Source: Chthoniobacterales bacterium (GTDB lineage: Bacteria > Verrucomicrobiota > Verrucomicrobiia > Chthoniobacterales > JACTMZ01). Taken from it: DNA of 64,000 nt. Location of the stretch: NCBI GenBank assembly GCA_018402585.1, contig JAGYIO010000008.1, positions 1 through 64,000 on the forward strand, read 5' to 3'. Every line of letters begins with the position of its first letter. The first letter of the stretch is position 1. A program made the position numbers and the translations under genes. Shown here piece after piece: positions 53,357 through 62,563 of the stretch. The notes under the pieces are model-generated. The model did not search any database and was not told where the DNA came from. It saw nothing but the letters and a program-made list of their open reading frames with translations.

Positions 53357-54001
53357 TCAGTTTGCCCCCTGCTCCCGCAGCAAATTCCCGGTGTCCGTCA
53401 GGATTTTCGGGATCAACTCGGGGTCCTCCAGCATCCGCGCGCTCCGCACCATGCCGTTGCCGTCGACCATGAGGAACATGGTCCCATGGACCGGTTCCCC
53501 GCCTTCCTCCGAGAGATGTTGCATGAAGCCCTCGGTGACCAATTTTTCGATCACCGCTTGGTCCCCGGTCAAAAATTTCCAGCGCTCCGGGTCGGCGAAG
53601 TTGGCTTCGGCATAAGCGTTGAGCACTTCCGGCGTGTCGTAGGCCGGATCGACCGTCACCGAGACCAATTTTACCTCAGGGGTTTTGACCAGCGCTTTCT
53701 GCATTTCAAGCATGCGCGCGGTCATGAGCGGACAGGGTCCCGCACACCGCGTAAAAATGAAGTCGGCGATCCAAATCTTGCCCTCCAGATCGGCATTGGT
53801 CACCGTCTCGCCGTTCTGGTCGGTGAGCGAAAATTGGGGGACGGCACGGATGACCGGTAATTGTTCGACCTCACGCCGCACCGAGCCCTGCCACATGGAA
53901 TAGCCCAGGACGACGACCAGGACGAAACCGAGGAAGGCTCCGGCCCAGCCCAATTGGCGCATCCGTCCGGGAATGGGGTCTGCTTGCTCGGGCTCGTTCA
54001 T
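53357..54001 (-). CDS. SCO1/SenC copper chaperone
   Basis: This 214-residue membrane-anchored protein has an N-terminal helix (about 18-35) and a thioredoxin-like domain with Cys86 and Cys90 (TRCAGPCP) and His in VHGTMFLM, the three copper ligands of SCO proteins. It loads the CuA centre of cytochrome oxidase subunit II. It lies 28 bases after ctaE and 124 bases before the 78-residue gene; a hairpin lies in that gap. Confidence 0.93.
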   Translation of the reverse strand: MNEPEQADPIPGRMRQLGWAGAFLGFVLVVVLGYSMWQGSVRREVEQLPVIRAVPQFSLTDQNGETVTNADLEGKIWIADFIFTRCAGPCPLMTARMLEMQKALVKTPEVKLVSVTVDPAYDTPEVLNAYAEANFADPERWKFLTGDQAVIEKLVTEGFMQHLSEEGGEPVHGTMFLMVDGNGMVRSARMLEDPELIPKILTDTGNLLREQGAN

Positions 54002-54029
54002 GGCATGCGGCGGCGGCGCCTAATGCAGT

Positions 54030-54629
54030 TCAGACCAAATACAGCACGGAGTAAAGAAACAGCCAAACCACATCGACAAAGTGCCAATACATGCCGGCAA
54101 GGATCAGATAGGTGTGGCTCTGCGCGGTGTAAGCGCCACCCAGCTGACGGATCAGCGCCCAGGCAATCATGAGCACGCCGATGATTACGTGCAGTCCGTG
54201 AAACCCGGTCAGCACAAAGAAGGTCGCCCCATAGGCCCCGCCTTGGTTGAACCAGAGGCCTTCATGGTGCATGTGATACCACTCGTAGGCCTGCACCCCG
54301 ACGAAGAGGCTGCCGAGTAGCACGGTGACCAAAAGCCAGGCGACGCCGCTTTTCCCTTTCTTCACCGCAACTTCCGCGGCGTGGAAAGCGAAACTGCTGG
54401 CAATGAGGAAGACCGTGTTGATCCCGGTGAGCAGGACGGGAAGCTTTGGCAAATCCGGCGAGGGTGGCCAAGCCGGCGAACTCAGACGCAGCACGATGTA
54501 ACCCGCGATCAACCCCGCGAAGAGCATGGCTTCGGAGGCAAGGAAGATGGTCATGCCGAAGACCGCCGTGCGCTGCGAGGCGCGGTGATCGGGTGAATCG
54601 TCGTGGGCGGTCAGGGCGGCGGTGCTCAT
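54030..54629 (-). CDS. ctaE: Cytochrome c oxidase subunit III
   Basis: This 199-residue integral membrane protein has about five helices, and FVLTGFHGLHVIIG and the terminal YWHFVDVVWLFLYSVLY are the family signatures. It belongs to the aa3-type haem-copper oxidase whose subunits I and II are at 56737-59429. It lies between the 38-residue ORF and sco. Short N-terminal tail compared with other members. Confidence 0.93.
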   Translation of the reverse strand: MSTAALTAHDDSPDHRASQRTAVFGMTIFLASEAMLFAGLIAGYIVLRLSSPAWPPSPDLPKLPVLLTGINTVFLIASSFAFHAAEVAVKKGKSGVAWLLVTVLLGSLFVGVQAYEWYHMHHEGLWFNQGGAYGATFFVLTGFHGLHVIIGVLMIAWALIRQLGGAYTAQSHTYLILAGMYWHFVDVVWLFLYSVLYLV

Positions 54630-54640
54630 GGACGGTTATT

Positions 54641-54757
54641 TCAGGTGAAAAAAGTTTTCCAGACAACGACCAGCAGCCCGAGAAAAAGAGCAAAGACCGC
54701 GATCCCGGCGAAGAGCCGCCGGTTGGCCTTTCGGATCTGGACATCCGGCGGGTTCAT
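54641..54757 (-). CDS. 38-residue single-helix membrane protein in the oxidase operon
   Basis: MNPPDVQIRKANRRLFAGIA begins a 38-residue ORF with one hydrophobic helix (about 16-34) and the end WKTFFT. The charged N terminus QIRKANRR suggests it faces the cytosol. It starts at ATG 54757 directly after the ctaB stop (54758-54760) and ends 12 bases before ctaE, leaving no room for anything else. Its place fits a small oxidase subunit or assembly factor, but I cannot name a family. Confidence 0.65.
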   Translation of the reverse strand: MNPPDVQIRKANRRLFAGIAVFALFLGLLVVVWKTFFT

Positions 54758-55645
54758 TCATCGGGCCAGCACCATGAGGGCGAGAAGAAACGGCAGGTAA
54801 GCAATCGAGGCGAGAAAAAGCCAGCGGGCCGCCGGGACCGACCCGCCGCTCACCGCGAAATTGGCCGCCACCGAGGCAAAGCCGGCACCCAAAAGGAGCG
54901 CACCGTAAAAATAGACAGCCGAGTAAGCGAAGAAAACGGAGGGTAACAAACTCACGGCCAAAAGCGCGAGGGCGTAAAGGAAAGCCTGACGTCCGGTAGC
55001 CGCACCACTCTCGTCATTTTCAGAGATCATGCGAAAACCCGCCTGCGCATAGTCCGCCCGGTAAAGCCAGGCAATGGCCAGAAAATGCGGCATCTGCCAG
55101 AGGAAAAGGAGGGCAAAGAGGGTGACGCCCTCCGCATTGATCGAACCGCGCGCCGCCGTCCATCCGATGAGCGGGGGCAGGGCACCGGGCACCGCCCCGA
55201 CAATCGTGTTCAGGGTGGTGACGCGCTTGAGCGGAGTGTAGATGAAAATATAAAGAATAATCGTGGCGGCAGCCAAACCCGCCGCCAGCAGATTCGCGAA
55301 AAGGGCGAGGCAAAGGACGCCGCTGAGCGAGAGTCCCACGCCCGTGAGCAACGCGTCCGAGGCCGCCATCCTTCCGGCCGGCAAAGGACGTTCGCGCGTG
55401 CGCTTCATCCGCGCGTCGTAGGCCCGCTCCCACCACTGGTTGAGGGCCGCGGCGCCGGCGGCGCTCAGGGCCGTCCCGGTAATCGTGGCGGCGAGCAGCA
55501 GCCAGCTCCATGCATCTTTGACCCCGAGGGTGAAACCCGCCATGGCCGTGACCACGGTGAGCAAGCTGAGCCGGGCTTTGACCAAATCCGCCAGATCGGA
55601 CAGGGCAGAGGTCGTGCGCGGGGAGGACTGGACGGCGGCTTTCAT
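54758..55645 (-). CDS. ctaB: Protohaem IX farnesyltransferase
   Basis: This 295-residue polytopic protein makes haem O from haem B. Motifs are LNQWWERAYDARMKRTRERP (substrate-binding Asp region), YTPLKRVTTLNTIVGAVPGA and WQMPHFLAIAWLYRADYA. ATG 55645 overlaps the ctaA stop by one base (TGATG). Longer frame upstream is inside ctaA in another frame. Confidence 0.95.
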   Translation of the reverse strand: MKAAVQSSPRTTSALSDLADLVKARLSLLTVVTAMAGFTLGVKDAWSWLLLAATITGTALSAAGAAALNQWWERAYDARMKRTRERPLPAGRMAASDALLTGVGLSLSGVLCLALFANLLAAGLAAATIILYIFIYTPLKRVTTLNTIVGAVPGALPPLIGWTAARGSINAEGVTLFALLFLWQMPHFLAIAWLYRADYAQAGFRMISENDESGAATGRQAFLYALALLAVSLLPSVFFAYSAVYFYGALLLGAGFASVAANFAVSGGSVPAARWLFLASIAYLPFLLALMVLAR

Positions 55646-56661
55646 CAGGCGGGGACAAGCTGGGCCTTCTCGCGCTTGAGCTGGGCCGCCCGGGGCGAGA
55701 AGGCTCCCAGAAGAAAACACTGCGCCACGCCGAAAAACAAGATCAGGGCCCCGACCGCCACATGGGCGGTGGTCACGTCGGCCGCTTTGTTCGACCACAC
55801 AGTCCAGGCGCCCAGCGTGACCTGGACAATGAGGAGGGCCAACCACCAACGGGAAGCCAGCCGCACCCCCACCGCGGCGCGCCGGGCTTTCCAAACATAG
55901 ACCAAAAAGAGCGCGGTTAAGACCACGGCCATCGTGCGATGGACCATTTGCAGGTGGATCTGGCCGACCGTGGTCGGCACTTCGCCCGCGGCAATGCGTG
56001 CTCCATTGATCACGGCCAGTTGCTCCGCAGTGACCATCGGCCAGACCTCACCATAGGCCAGCGGGAAGTCATGGATGGAGAGCCCGGCGTGCTCGTGACG
56101 AATGGTCGCGCCGAGGGCGAGTTGCAGGTAGACTAATCCAGTCAGAGCGAGGGCCCACCGCATCAAGCCGGGGGCATGCCAACGCCAACGCGCCCCGCCG
56201 GTGGCAAAGGCTTTGCTCGTGGCCACCGCAATCACGATCAAAAGCGAAATGTAAGCCTGGGCCAACATGCCGTGAAAGATACCGAGTTCATCGAGGATCA
56301 TGGTCACCCGCAAACCCCCGAGCACCCCCTGCACGATGACCGCCGCCACCGCGAAGTAACCCAGGACACGCACCCACTTGCGCGGCTCGGCCATCCAGAG
56401 CGCGAGGGCGAGAAAGATGGTCATCAGGCCGACGCCGGAAGCGATCAGGCGATGAACGTGTTCGTAAAAAATCCCGCCGACCCAGCGCGAGAGGGGAAAA
56501 AGAAACATGTTGTAGCCGTAACTGTTCGGCCAGTCGGGCACGGTCATGCCCAAGCCTTTCGAAGTGACCAGCCCGCCGCTCAGGAGGAGGACAAAGGCCA
56601 CCGACACGGTGAGCACCGCGTAAGCAAAGACCAGCGTGCGAGCCGTGCCGTAGTGATTCAT
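55645..56661 (-). CDS. ctaA: Haem A synthase (CtaA/COX15)
   Basis: This 338-residue membrane protein oxidises haem O to haem A. Eight hydrophobic helices are visible. Conserved His and Glu are present in MTVPDWPNSYG, YEHVHRLIASG, GIFHGMLAQ, IHLQMVHRTMAV and VTTAHVAVGA. It stands 75 bases after ctaD and is followed directly by ctaB. Together they supply the haem A used by the CtaD subunit. The gap before it carries a short GC-rich repeat. Confidence 0.95.
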   Translation of the reverse strand: MNHYGTARTLVFAYAVLTVSVAFVLLLSGGLVTSKGLGMTVPDWPNSYGYNMFLFPLSRWVGGIFYEHVHRLIASGVGLMTIFLALALWMAEPRKWVRVLGYFAVAAVIVQGVLGGLRVTMILDELGIFHGMLAQAYISLLIVIAVATSKAFATGGARWRWHAPGLMRWALALTGLVYLQLALGATIRHEHAGLSIHDFPLAYGEVWPMVTAEQLAVINGARIAAGEVPTTVGQIHLQMVHRTMAVVLTALFLVYVWKARRAAVGVRLASRWWLALLIVQVTLGAWTVWSNKAADVTTAHVAVGALILFFGVAQCFLLGAFSPRAAQLKREKAQLVPA

Positions 56662-56736
56662 AAGGTAGGAACGAGCGGACGACTGGGCCCGCCACCCCCG
56701 CGAAAAGAAGAAAATGCCCCGTAATTCATAAGACGC

Positions 56737-58518
56737 TCAATGCACCTCCAACCGTGCACCCTCCGGTGCCCTTTCGTTCTGGGGCAGGAAATCTTTCGCC
56801 ATGCCCGGCACACTGTATTCATAGGGGCCGTTGTAAACCGTCGGCGTGGTCTCGAAGTTGCCGTGCCCGGGAGGCGAGGGAACCGTCCATTCCAAGGTGG
56901 TCGCCTTCCAGGGATTTTTCCCCGCCACCTTGCCGTGACGCAGGCTCCAGATAAAATTCCAGAGGAAGATAAAGGTGGCCAGACCCATGCCGAAGGCGGC
57001 CCAAGTGACGAAGACGTTGATCGGTTGCAGGGCGCGCAAATGCTCGTAGACCGTGGGGTCCGCAATGCGACGCATCATTCCGCCCAACCCGAGATTGTGC
57101 ATCGGGAAAAAAGTCAGGTTGAAAAAGATGAAAGTGGCAAAGAAATGAATCTTGCCCAGGGTCTCGTTCATCATCCGTCCGAACATTTTCGGATACCAAA
57201 AATAGATCGCGGCGAAAGCGCCGAAGAGACTGCCGCCGAAGAGCACATAGTGGATGTGGGCCACGATGAAATAGGAATTGTGGACAAAGAGATCGACCGG
57301 GGTGGAAGCCATGAAAATACCGCTCAAGCCGCCGATGACAAACATGGAGACAAAGGCCAGGGCGAAAAGCATCGGCGTGGTGAACTCGATCGACCCGCGC
57401 CAGACCGTGCCCATCCAGTTGAAGGTCTTGATCGCCGAGGGCACGGCAATGATCATGGTCGAGACGGAGAAGGCCGCCCCCAGGGTGAGGTTCATCCCGC
57501 TGACAAACATGTGGTGGCCCCAGACGATGAAGCCGAGGAACCCGATGGCCACCATGGCCCAGACCATCGCCTTGTAACCGAAGATCGGCTTGCGCGCGAA
57601 GACCGGAAGGATTTCCGAGACCAACCCCATGGCGGGCAGGATCATGATGTAAACCTCCGGGTGCCCGAAGAACCAGAAAAGGTGCTGCCAGAGAAGCGGC
57701 TGACCGCCCTGCGCGGCAAAGAAAGTCGTGCCCAGGTTCAGGTCGGCAAAAAGCATCGCGGCCGCGGCCGAAAGTACCGGCACGGCGAGAATGAGCAGCC
57801 ACGCAGTGAGATAGAGCGACCAGACCGAGAGCGGCAGGCGGAACATGGTCATACCCGGCGCGCGCATGTTCGTGATCGTCGTGATGTAGTTGGTCGCGCC
57901 GGCAATGGAGGACAACCCGTTGACGAACAACCCGACACACCAAAGGCTCTGCCCCATCTGCGTGTTGTTCATGTAGGCCGGGGTGGAACTCAAGGGCGCG
58001 TAGGCCGTCCAACCCGATTGGGCCGCCCCGCCATCGACAAAGAAACTGGCCAGGATGATCACGCCGGAAAGGACGTAGAGCCAATAACTCATCGCGTTGA
58101 GGGTCGGAAAGGCCATGTCCCCCGCCCCGATTTTCAGCGGGATCAGGTAGTTGCCGAAGCCGCCGATGAGGAGCGGCATGACCACGAGGAAGACCATGAC
58201 CGTGGCGTGCATGGTGAAGAGCATGTTGTAGCCGCCGGGCAGAATGACGCCGTCGATCGCGATGGTGGAGGGCAAGAGCGCGCCGATCAGCGGCACCGGC
58301 ATGCCCGGGTAGGCCAATTGGAAGCGGATGCCCATGGCGAGCAGTCCGCCGAGGAGCAGAAAGAAGAAACTGGTCCAGAGGTATTGCAGGCCGATCATCT
58401 TGTGATCGAGCGACCAGATGTATTTGGAAAAGAAGCTCTGCTTCTGCTCGTCGTGCCCGTGCTCGACGGCGGCCGCTTGGCCGGACTCCGGGATGAAGGT
58501 CGTGGCGCTCGTACTCAT
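56737..58518 (-). CDS. ctaD: Cytochrome c oxidase subunit I (aa3 type)
   Basis: This 593-residue polytopic subunit has 12 core helices and the six haem/CuB His positions, seen in TMHATVMVFL, WFFGHPEVYIMILP, IVWGHHMFVSG and VAHIHYVLFGGSLFG. HPEVY keeps the Glu of the D proton channel, which favours an A1-type enzyme. The C-terminal about 60 residues extend beyond the last helix. It reduces oxygen while pumping protons, with electrons entering through subunit II. It overlaps the coxB stop by ATGA. Confidence 0.96.
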   Translation of the reverse strand: MSTSATTFIPESGQAAAVEHGHDEQKQSFFSKYIWSLDHKMIGLQYLWTSFFFLLLGGLLAMGIRFQLAYPGMPVPLIGALLPSTIAIDGVILPGGYNMLFTMHATVMVFLVVMPLLIGGFGNYLIPLKIGAGDMAFPTLNAMSYWLYVLSGVIILASFFVDGGAAQSGWTAYAPLSSTPAYMNNTQMGQSLWCVGLFVNGLSSIAGATNYITTITNMRAPGMTMFRLPLSVWSLYLTAWLLILAVPVLSAAAAMLFADLNLGTTFFAAQGGQPLLWQHLFWFFGHPEVYIMILPAMGLVSEILPVFARKPIFGYKAMVWAMVAIGFLGFIVWGHHMFVSGMNLTLGAAFSVSTMIIAVPSAIKTFNWMGTVWRGSIEFTTPMLFALAFVSMFVIGGLSGIFMASTPVDLFVHNSYFIVAHIHYVLFGGSLFGAFAAIYFWYPKMFGRMMNETLGKIHFFATFIFFNLTFFPMHNLGLGGMMRRIADPTVYEHLRALQPINVFVTWAAFGMGLATFIFLWNFIWSLRHGKVAGKNPWKATTLEWTVPSPPGHGNFETTPTVYNGPYEYSVPGMAKDFLPQNERAPEGARLEVH

Positions 58519-59429
58519 AGTTTGCTTTTTTGGTTACGCGGGATGGAGCCCGCTGGATCGTTTGCCGCGGTCGAAGTGCGCAGGGCGCGCGCCGCGGTGG
58601 CGGCCTTTGCTTCTTCGGCCTTGGCCGCAATCTTGCCGGCTTGCCATTTGGCGAATTCCTCCTGCGAGACCACGCGGATCGGGGCTTTCATGTTGTAGTG
58701 ACCCGAACCGCAAATCTGGCTGCAGGCCAGTTCAAAATTTCCCGTTCGGGTCGGCTCGAACCAGACCCAGGCAATGGTCCGGCCCGGCACCGCCGCCTGG
58801 TAAAGACGGAACTCGGGGACGTAGAAGGAATGAATCACGTCGCGCGAGTGCAGGTAAATGTGGACCGGTTTGTTCACCGGAATGACCAGTTCCGTGCTGG
58901 CAAAATCGTCGTCGCCGGCCGGATCGTCGGGGAGGAGACCGAATTTGTTCTCCACCGAATAACTGTGCACATCGACCTGACCGAGTTCTCCGTCCGCCCC
59001 CGCATAGCGCATGTCCCAGCCGAACTGGTAGCTGACCACATCGATCCGCACCGAGTCTTCCGGCGCGGGGCTGTGCAACTCGGCCCAGAGGCGGTTGCTG
59101 TAGATGACCAGGCCGAGAAAGATCGCGGTGGGAATGGCCGTCCAGATCAGCTCGAGCTTGTTGTTCCCGTGGCTGTAGTAAGCCTTCGACCCGGGGCGGC
59201 GGCGGTATTTGATCAGGTAGTAAATGTAAACAGACTGGGTGAGGACAAAGACCGTGGCGGTGAGGTAAAAGATGAAGTTGAGCAGGGTGTCGACTTTCTT
59301 CGCGCCGACCGTGGCCGCTTCCGGCGCCCAATAAAGGTTGCGCTCGCGCACTTCCGCGCCCGCGTCGAAAGTGACCGCCAAAAAGATCCCCACGGCGCAG
59401 AGGAGCAGTTTGGTCAGACGGTTTGTCAT
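58515..59429 (-). CDS. ctaC: Cytochrome c oxidase subunit II
   Basis: This 304-residue protein has a signal or first helix (MTNRLTKLLLCAVGIFLAV), two transmembrane helices and a periplasmic cupredoxin domain with the CuA motif CSQICGSGHYNM near residue 240. No cytochrome c domain is fused to the C terminus. The last 40 residues are Ala and Lys rich and variable. ATG 59429 lies two bases after the cytochrome c stop. Confidence 0.94.
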   Translation of the reverse strand: MTNRLTKLLLCAVGIFLAVTFDAGAEVRERNLYWAPEAATVGAKKVDTLLNFIFYLTATVFVLTQSVYIYYLIKYRRRPGSKAYYSHGNNKLELIWTAIPTAIFLGLVIYSNRLWAELHSPAPEDSVRIDVVSYQFGWDMRYAGADGELGQVDVHSYSVENKFGLLPDDPAGDDDFASTELVIPVNKPVHIYLHSRDVIHSFYVPEFRLYQAAVPGRTIAWVWFEPTRTGNFELACSQICGSGHYNMKAPIRVVSQEEFAKWQAGKIAAKAEEAKAATAARALRTSTAANDPAGSIPRNQKSKL

Positions 59430-59431
59430 GG

Positions 59432-60223
59432 TCAGGCCGCGGCAGGGTTGGTGACGGGTTGGGCTTCGCGCGGCGCACCGGGCGGCGTGGCGCCTTCGGC
59501 CGGGGCGGCCCCACCCTCCGGCGCGGGCGGGGCGGCGGATTCGAAGATCACCGCGGGGATGGCCTGCAGCTGCGACTGCGTCCACGGTTCGGTCTGGCCG
59601 GCATGTTCCTCCCGGATCTTGGCCACCTGCTCGGCCACGATGGGCGGGGCGCTGTTGCCCCATTCGTTGCGGATGTAAGTAAGGATCAAAGCGATTTGCT
59701 CGTCCTTGAGTTGTTTCCACGGCGGCATGGCACCGTTGTAGGTCTCGCCTTTGACTTGGATCGCACCCTGCAGGCCGTGCAGGAGGATTTTGACCAGATG
59801 GTTGTCGCCATGCCAGTCGCCGCTCAGCACCCACTCACTACCGACCAAGGTGGGGAACTGTCCGGCCACCCCCTGACCGGTCGGCTGGTGGCAGGCCACA
59901 CAGTTGGCGGTGTAAAGGCGTTTGCCCACCACCATGGGATCGGGCGGACCTTTGGCCACCGCACCGCCCCCGGCCCAGGAAACTTGGACCGGATCAAAGA
60001 CGTTCGACTGGAACCCCCCGCTGTAAAAGGACAGGTAGGCCCCGGCCCAGAAAACGAGCGCCATGAAAATGGAGACCAACCAGAGCGGGATCGGCTCGTA
60101 GCCGTCGCGCGGGTCGTCCTTCTCGCGCAGGATCGCCCCGTGCACGTCGCGCACGTTGAGCCCCTCCCCCTCCAGGCGGGCCTGCAGTTCGTCGGAACCG
60201 GCTTTGTGCGGGTCGTCGATCAT
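59432..60223 (-). CDS. ccoP: CcoP-like mono-haem membrane cytochrome c
   Basis: This 263-residue protein has one N-terminal helix (about 45-66, PLWLVSIFMALVFWAGAY) and a single c-type haem site CVACH (108-112) with a possible axial Met in NGAMPPW. Typical CcoP carries two haem sites, so this is a reduced form. The C-terminal 60 residues are Pro and Ala rich. It overlaps ccoO by 4 bases and precedes the aa3 subunit II gene, so it could deliver electrons to either oxidase. Confidence 0.82.
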   Translation of the reverse strand: MIDDPHKAGSDELQARLEGEGLNVRDVHGAILREKDDPRDGYEPIPLWLVSIFMALVFWAGAYLSFYSGGFQSNVFDPVQVSWAGGGAVAKGPPDPMVVGKRLYTANCVACHQPTGQGVAGQFPTLVGSEWVLSGDWHGDNHLVKILLHGLQGAIQVKGETYNGAMPPWKQLKDEQIALILTYIRNEWGNSAPPIVAEQVAKIREEHAGQTEPWTQSQLQAIPAVIFESAAPPAPEGGAAPAEGATPPGAPREAQPVTNPAAA

Positions 60224-60843
60224 TGCGGCGGTTCCGGAGCCTCCGGTAAAGGGTAGTTGCGATTGAGCGAGAGCAGGTAGGCAATGAGGGCCTCTGCTTC
60301 CTGAGTGGGCACCACCTCAAAACCCTCCGGCGGGTTATCTGGCGGCAACAAAACGATCGCCTCGGCCGAAGGCTGGCCCTCGATCTTGCGCGTTGCGTAA
60401 AGGTAACGAAAACTGGGCATGATCGAGCCGGGACTGACCACCGCCGGTTGATAAAGATGCTGATGGTGCCACATCTCGGAGGGTTGTCGCGCGCCGATGT
60501 TGGTCAGATCGGGTCCGGTCCGCATCGTGCCGAGAAAAACCGGGCTTTCCCGCATGTAATCTCGGGCCACGGTGGGACGTGATCCCCAACCGCGCTCCAG
60601 GTCGCTCCCGTAGCCGACTTGGCGGACTTGCTGGCTATGACAATAGATGCAGCCGGAGGAGGCATAAATTTGCTGGCCGCGCTCGGCCAGACCCGAGAGC
60701 GCGGGTGGATTGATCTCCCCCGTTTCCTCGTCGACCACCGGGGTGTAGCGCGCCAGATTGAAATAAGGATAGGCGACCAACCCCAGCCAGGAGCTGAGGA
60801 AGGTCAGAAAAACCCCGATCACGATGACCGTCATCCGGTTCAT
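60220..60843 (-). CDS. ccoO: cbb3-type oxidase subunit II (mono-haem)
   Basis: This 207-residue protein has an N-terminal anchor helix (MTVIVIGVFLTFLSSWLGL) and a haem c site SSGCIYCHSQQV near residue 60, followed by RDYMRESPVFLGTMRTGPDL and a Met-bearing PGSIMPSF. These match CcoO. ATG 60843 overlaps the ccoN stop by ATGA; a longer upstream frame lies inside ccoN. It passes electrons from the c-type haems to subunit I. Confidence 0.93.
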   Translation of the reverse strand: MNRMTVIVIGVFLTFLSSWLGLVAYPYFNLARYTPVVDEETGEINPPALSGLAERGQQIYASSGCIYCHSQQVRQVGYGSDLERGWGSRPTVARDYMRESPVFLGTMRTGPDLTNIGARQPSEMWHHQHLYQPAVVSPGSIMPSFRYLYATRKIEGQPSAEAIVLLPPDNPPEGFEVVPTQEAEALIAYLLSLNRNYPLPEAPEPPQ

Positions 60844-62339
60844 GCCCTGATCGGCTCCGGTTGGCGGTCCTGCTCGCTCATGAACAATGTCGGCTCGCTG
60901 CGGGTTGCCCCGACTTTGAGCAAGAGCAGGGTGAAACTGACCGCAAAAATGATGTGCCCCGCGGTGAGGAGCAGACCCGAAATGCTGCGCAGGAAAAGCC
61001 ACGGCTTGGTGTAGTCAAGGGTGGCCATGAAGGTGATTTCCGGGTCGAGCAAGGCCAGACCTTGCAGGAGCCCGCCCAGGCTGAGGACCACGACCATCAT
61101 GCCGATCCCGATCGCGACCAGCCAGAAATGCCAGCGGATAAGGCGGGCCGAGGGCCACTCCCAGCCCACCACCCGGGGCAGGATGTAATACATCGCGCCG
61201 AACATGATCATGGTGAAAAACGCGTAAAGCCCGAGGTGCGCATGGCCGACCGTGTAATGCGTGAAGTGCGTCACCACGTTGAGCGACGGGATGGCCATGG
61301 AGATACCCTGCAGGCTGGCCAGGGTGTAACACATCGCGCCAAAGACCGTGAATCGCAGGGTCGGGCTCCATTTCAGCGCTTCGAAATTGCCCGCCACCGT
61401 CATGTGGTGGTTGATCGCTGTGGTGATGACCGGAATGAACATCATCACGCTGGCCACCACGCTGGCGCTGATCAACCACGCGGGGAAGGGCCCGCCGATC
61501 AGGTGATGCATTCCGTTCCAACTGTAGAAAAGCGCGAGCGACCAAAATCCCAGAATGCTCAAATAGTAACTGTGGATCGGACGGCCGAGAACTTTCGGAA
61601 TAAGGTAGTAGGCGGTGGCCAGCCCGATCGGGGTGAACCAAAGTCCCAGCGTGTTGTGGGCATACCACCAATTGACCGCCCCCTGCGCGCCGCCTTGGAT
61701 CGGCTGGAAATTGAGCAGGATGTTCGCCGTGGAATAAAGCCAGGGGAACCAGAGAAAGGCGGCGAGCAAATACCACTGGCTCACGTAAATGTGCCCGGGT
61801 TCACGGAAGCGGAACATGAGGATGGCCCAGACCGCAATCAATCCGAAGGCGACAAAAAGCATGAAGCTGGCGTAGTTCGGGAATTCCAGCCACTCAATCG
61901 AGCGGCCGTCGCCGGAGAGAATCCCGAGGACCCCGAGGGTGACCCCGAGGTTCCAGAAAATGGCCGCGCCGATCAGCAGCTTGCTGTGCCGCAGAGGCGT
62001 GCGGCAAAGCCGGGCCATCAGCCAAAGCGCCGTGCCGATCCCGGCGGCCGAAGCCCAGCCGTAAACCACCGCGTTGAGATGCGCCGGCCGCACCCGGCCG
62101 AAGGTCAGCCAACCCCACTGGTTGAGCAAACCCGGGTCGTTCAACTTGAAGGAGGCCACCAGCGCAAGGAGCGAACCAATGAGGAGCCAGAAAATGGCCG
62201 ACCCGTAAAAGAGAATGACCGGCAAACGCGTTGACGCGTCAATCACGGCCCGCTGCGTCTTTTCCATTTCCGGCGTCACCGTGGCGGGATGGTCGAGGCT
62301 CGCGGCCAGCGGGGCGGGATAATCAAGGGTTGCGTTCAT
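60840..62339 (-). CDS. ccoN: cbb3-type oxidase catalytic subunit I
   Basis: This 499-residue subunit has 12 helices and the cbb3 pattern: GRVRPAHLNAVVYG at the first haem His, YAHNTLGLWFTPIGLA, and FTHYTVGHAHLGLYAFF with the haem His pair. GNFEALKWSP and ITTAINHHMTVAG hold the CuB His. Such oxidases work at low oxygen. It is coupled to ccoS upstream by ATGA. Confidence 0.95.
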   Translation of the reverse strand: MNATLDYPAPLAASLDHPATVTPEMEKTQRAVIDASTRLPVILFYGSAIFWLLIGSLLALVASFKLNDPGLLNQWGWLTFGRVRPAHLNAVVYGWASAAGIGTALWLMARLCRTPLRHSKLLIGAAIFWNLGVTLGVLGILSGDGRSIEWLEFPNYASFMLFVAFGLIAVWAILMFRFREPGHIYVSQWYLLAAFLWFPWLYSTANILLNFQPIQGGAQGAVNWWYAHNTLGLWFTPIGLATAYYLIPKVLGRPIHSYYLSILGFWSLALFYSWNGMHHLIGGPFPAWLISASVVASVMMFIPVITTAINHHMTVAGNFEALKWSPTLRFTVFGAMCYTLASLQGISMAIPSLNVVTHFTHYTVGHAHLGLYAFFTMIMFGAMYYILPRVVGWEWPSARLIRWHFWLVAIGIGMMVVVLSLGGLLQGLALLDPEITFMATLDYTKPWLFLRSISGLLLTAGHIIFAVSFTLLLLKVGATRSEPTLFMSEQDRQPEPIRA

Positions 62340-62563
62340 GGTTGCAGAGAATCCGCGCCGCGCCGCAGCGGGCGGTCGGCCGTCTTGTCGCTGAAGGCGT
62401 CGGTCGCCGTGCCCACCGGCTCGTCCGCATCAAAAATAGATTTCGACCCGTCCTCCAGCTTGCGGAATTGCCCGCTCCTTGCCGCCCAATAAAAGGCGGC
62501 CAAAGTCGACCCGCCGAAAAAGACGAGACCGACGGCAAGAAGGATGATCACGATTGTGCTCAT
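62336..62563 (-). CDS. ccoS: cbb3 oxidase assembly protein CcoS
   Basis: This 75-residue single-helix protein starts MSTIVIILLAVGLVFFGG and has the typical FYWAARSGQFRKLED segment with FDADEP, as in CcoS, which is needed for cofactor insertion into CcoN. It overlaps ccoN and the preceding gene by 4 bases at each end. Confidence 0.88.
   Translation of the reverse strand: MSTIVIILLAVGLVFFGGSTLAAFYWAARSGQFRKLEDGSKSIFDADEPVGTATDAFSDKTADRPLRRGADSLQP

Noticed and set aside
56658..56729. 23-residue ORF (MNYGAFSSFRGGGG) in the ctaD-ctaA gap
   Set aside because: The gap sequence is GC-rich repeat-like DNA similar to that at 16450, and the ORF has no membrane segment.
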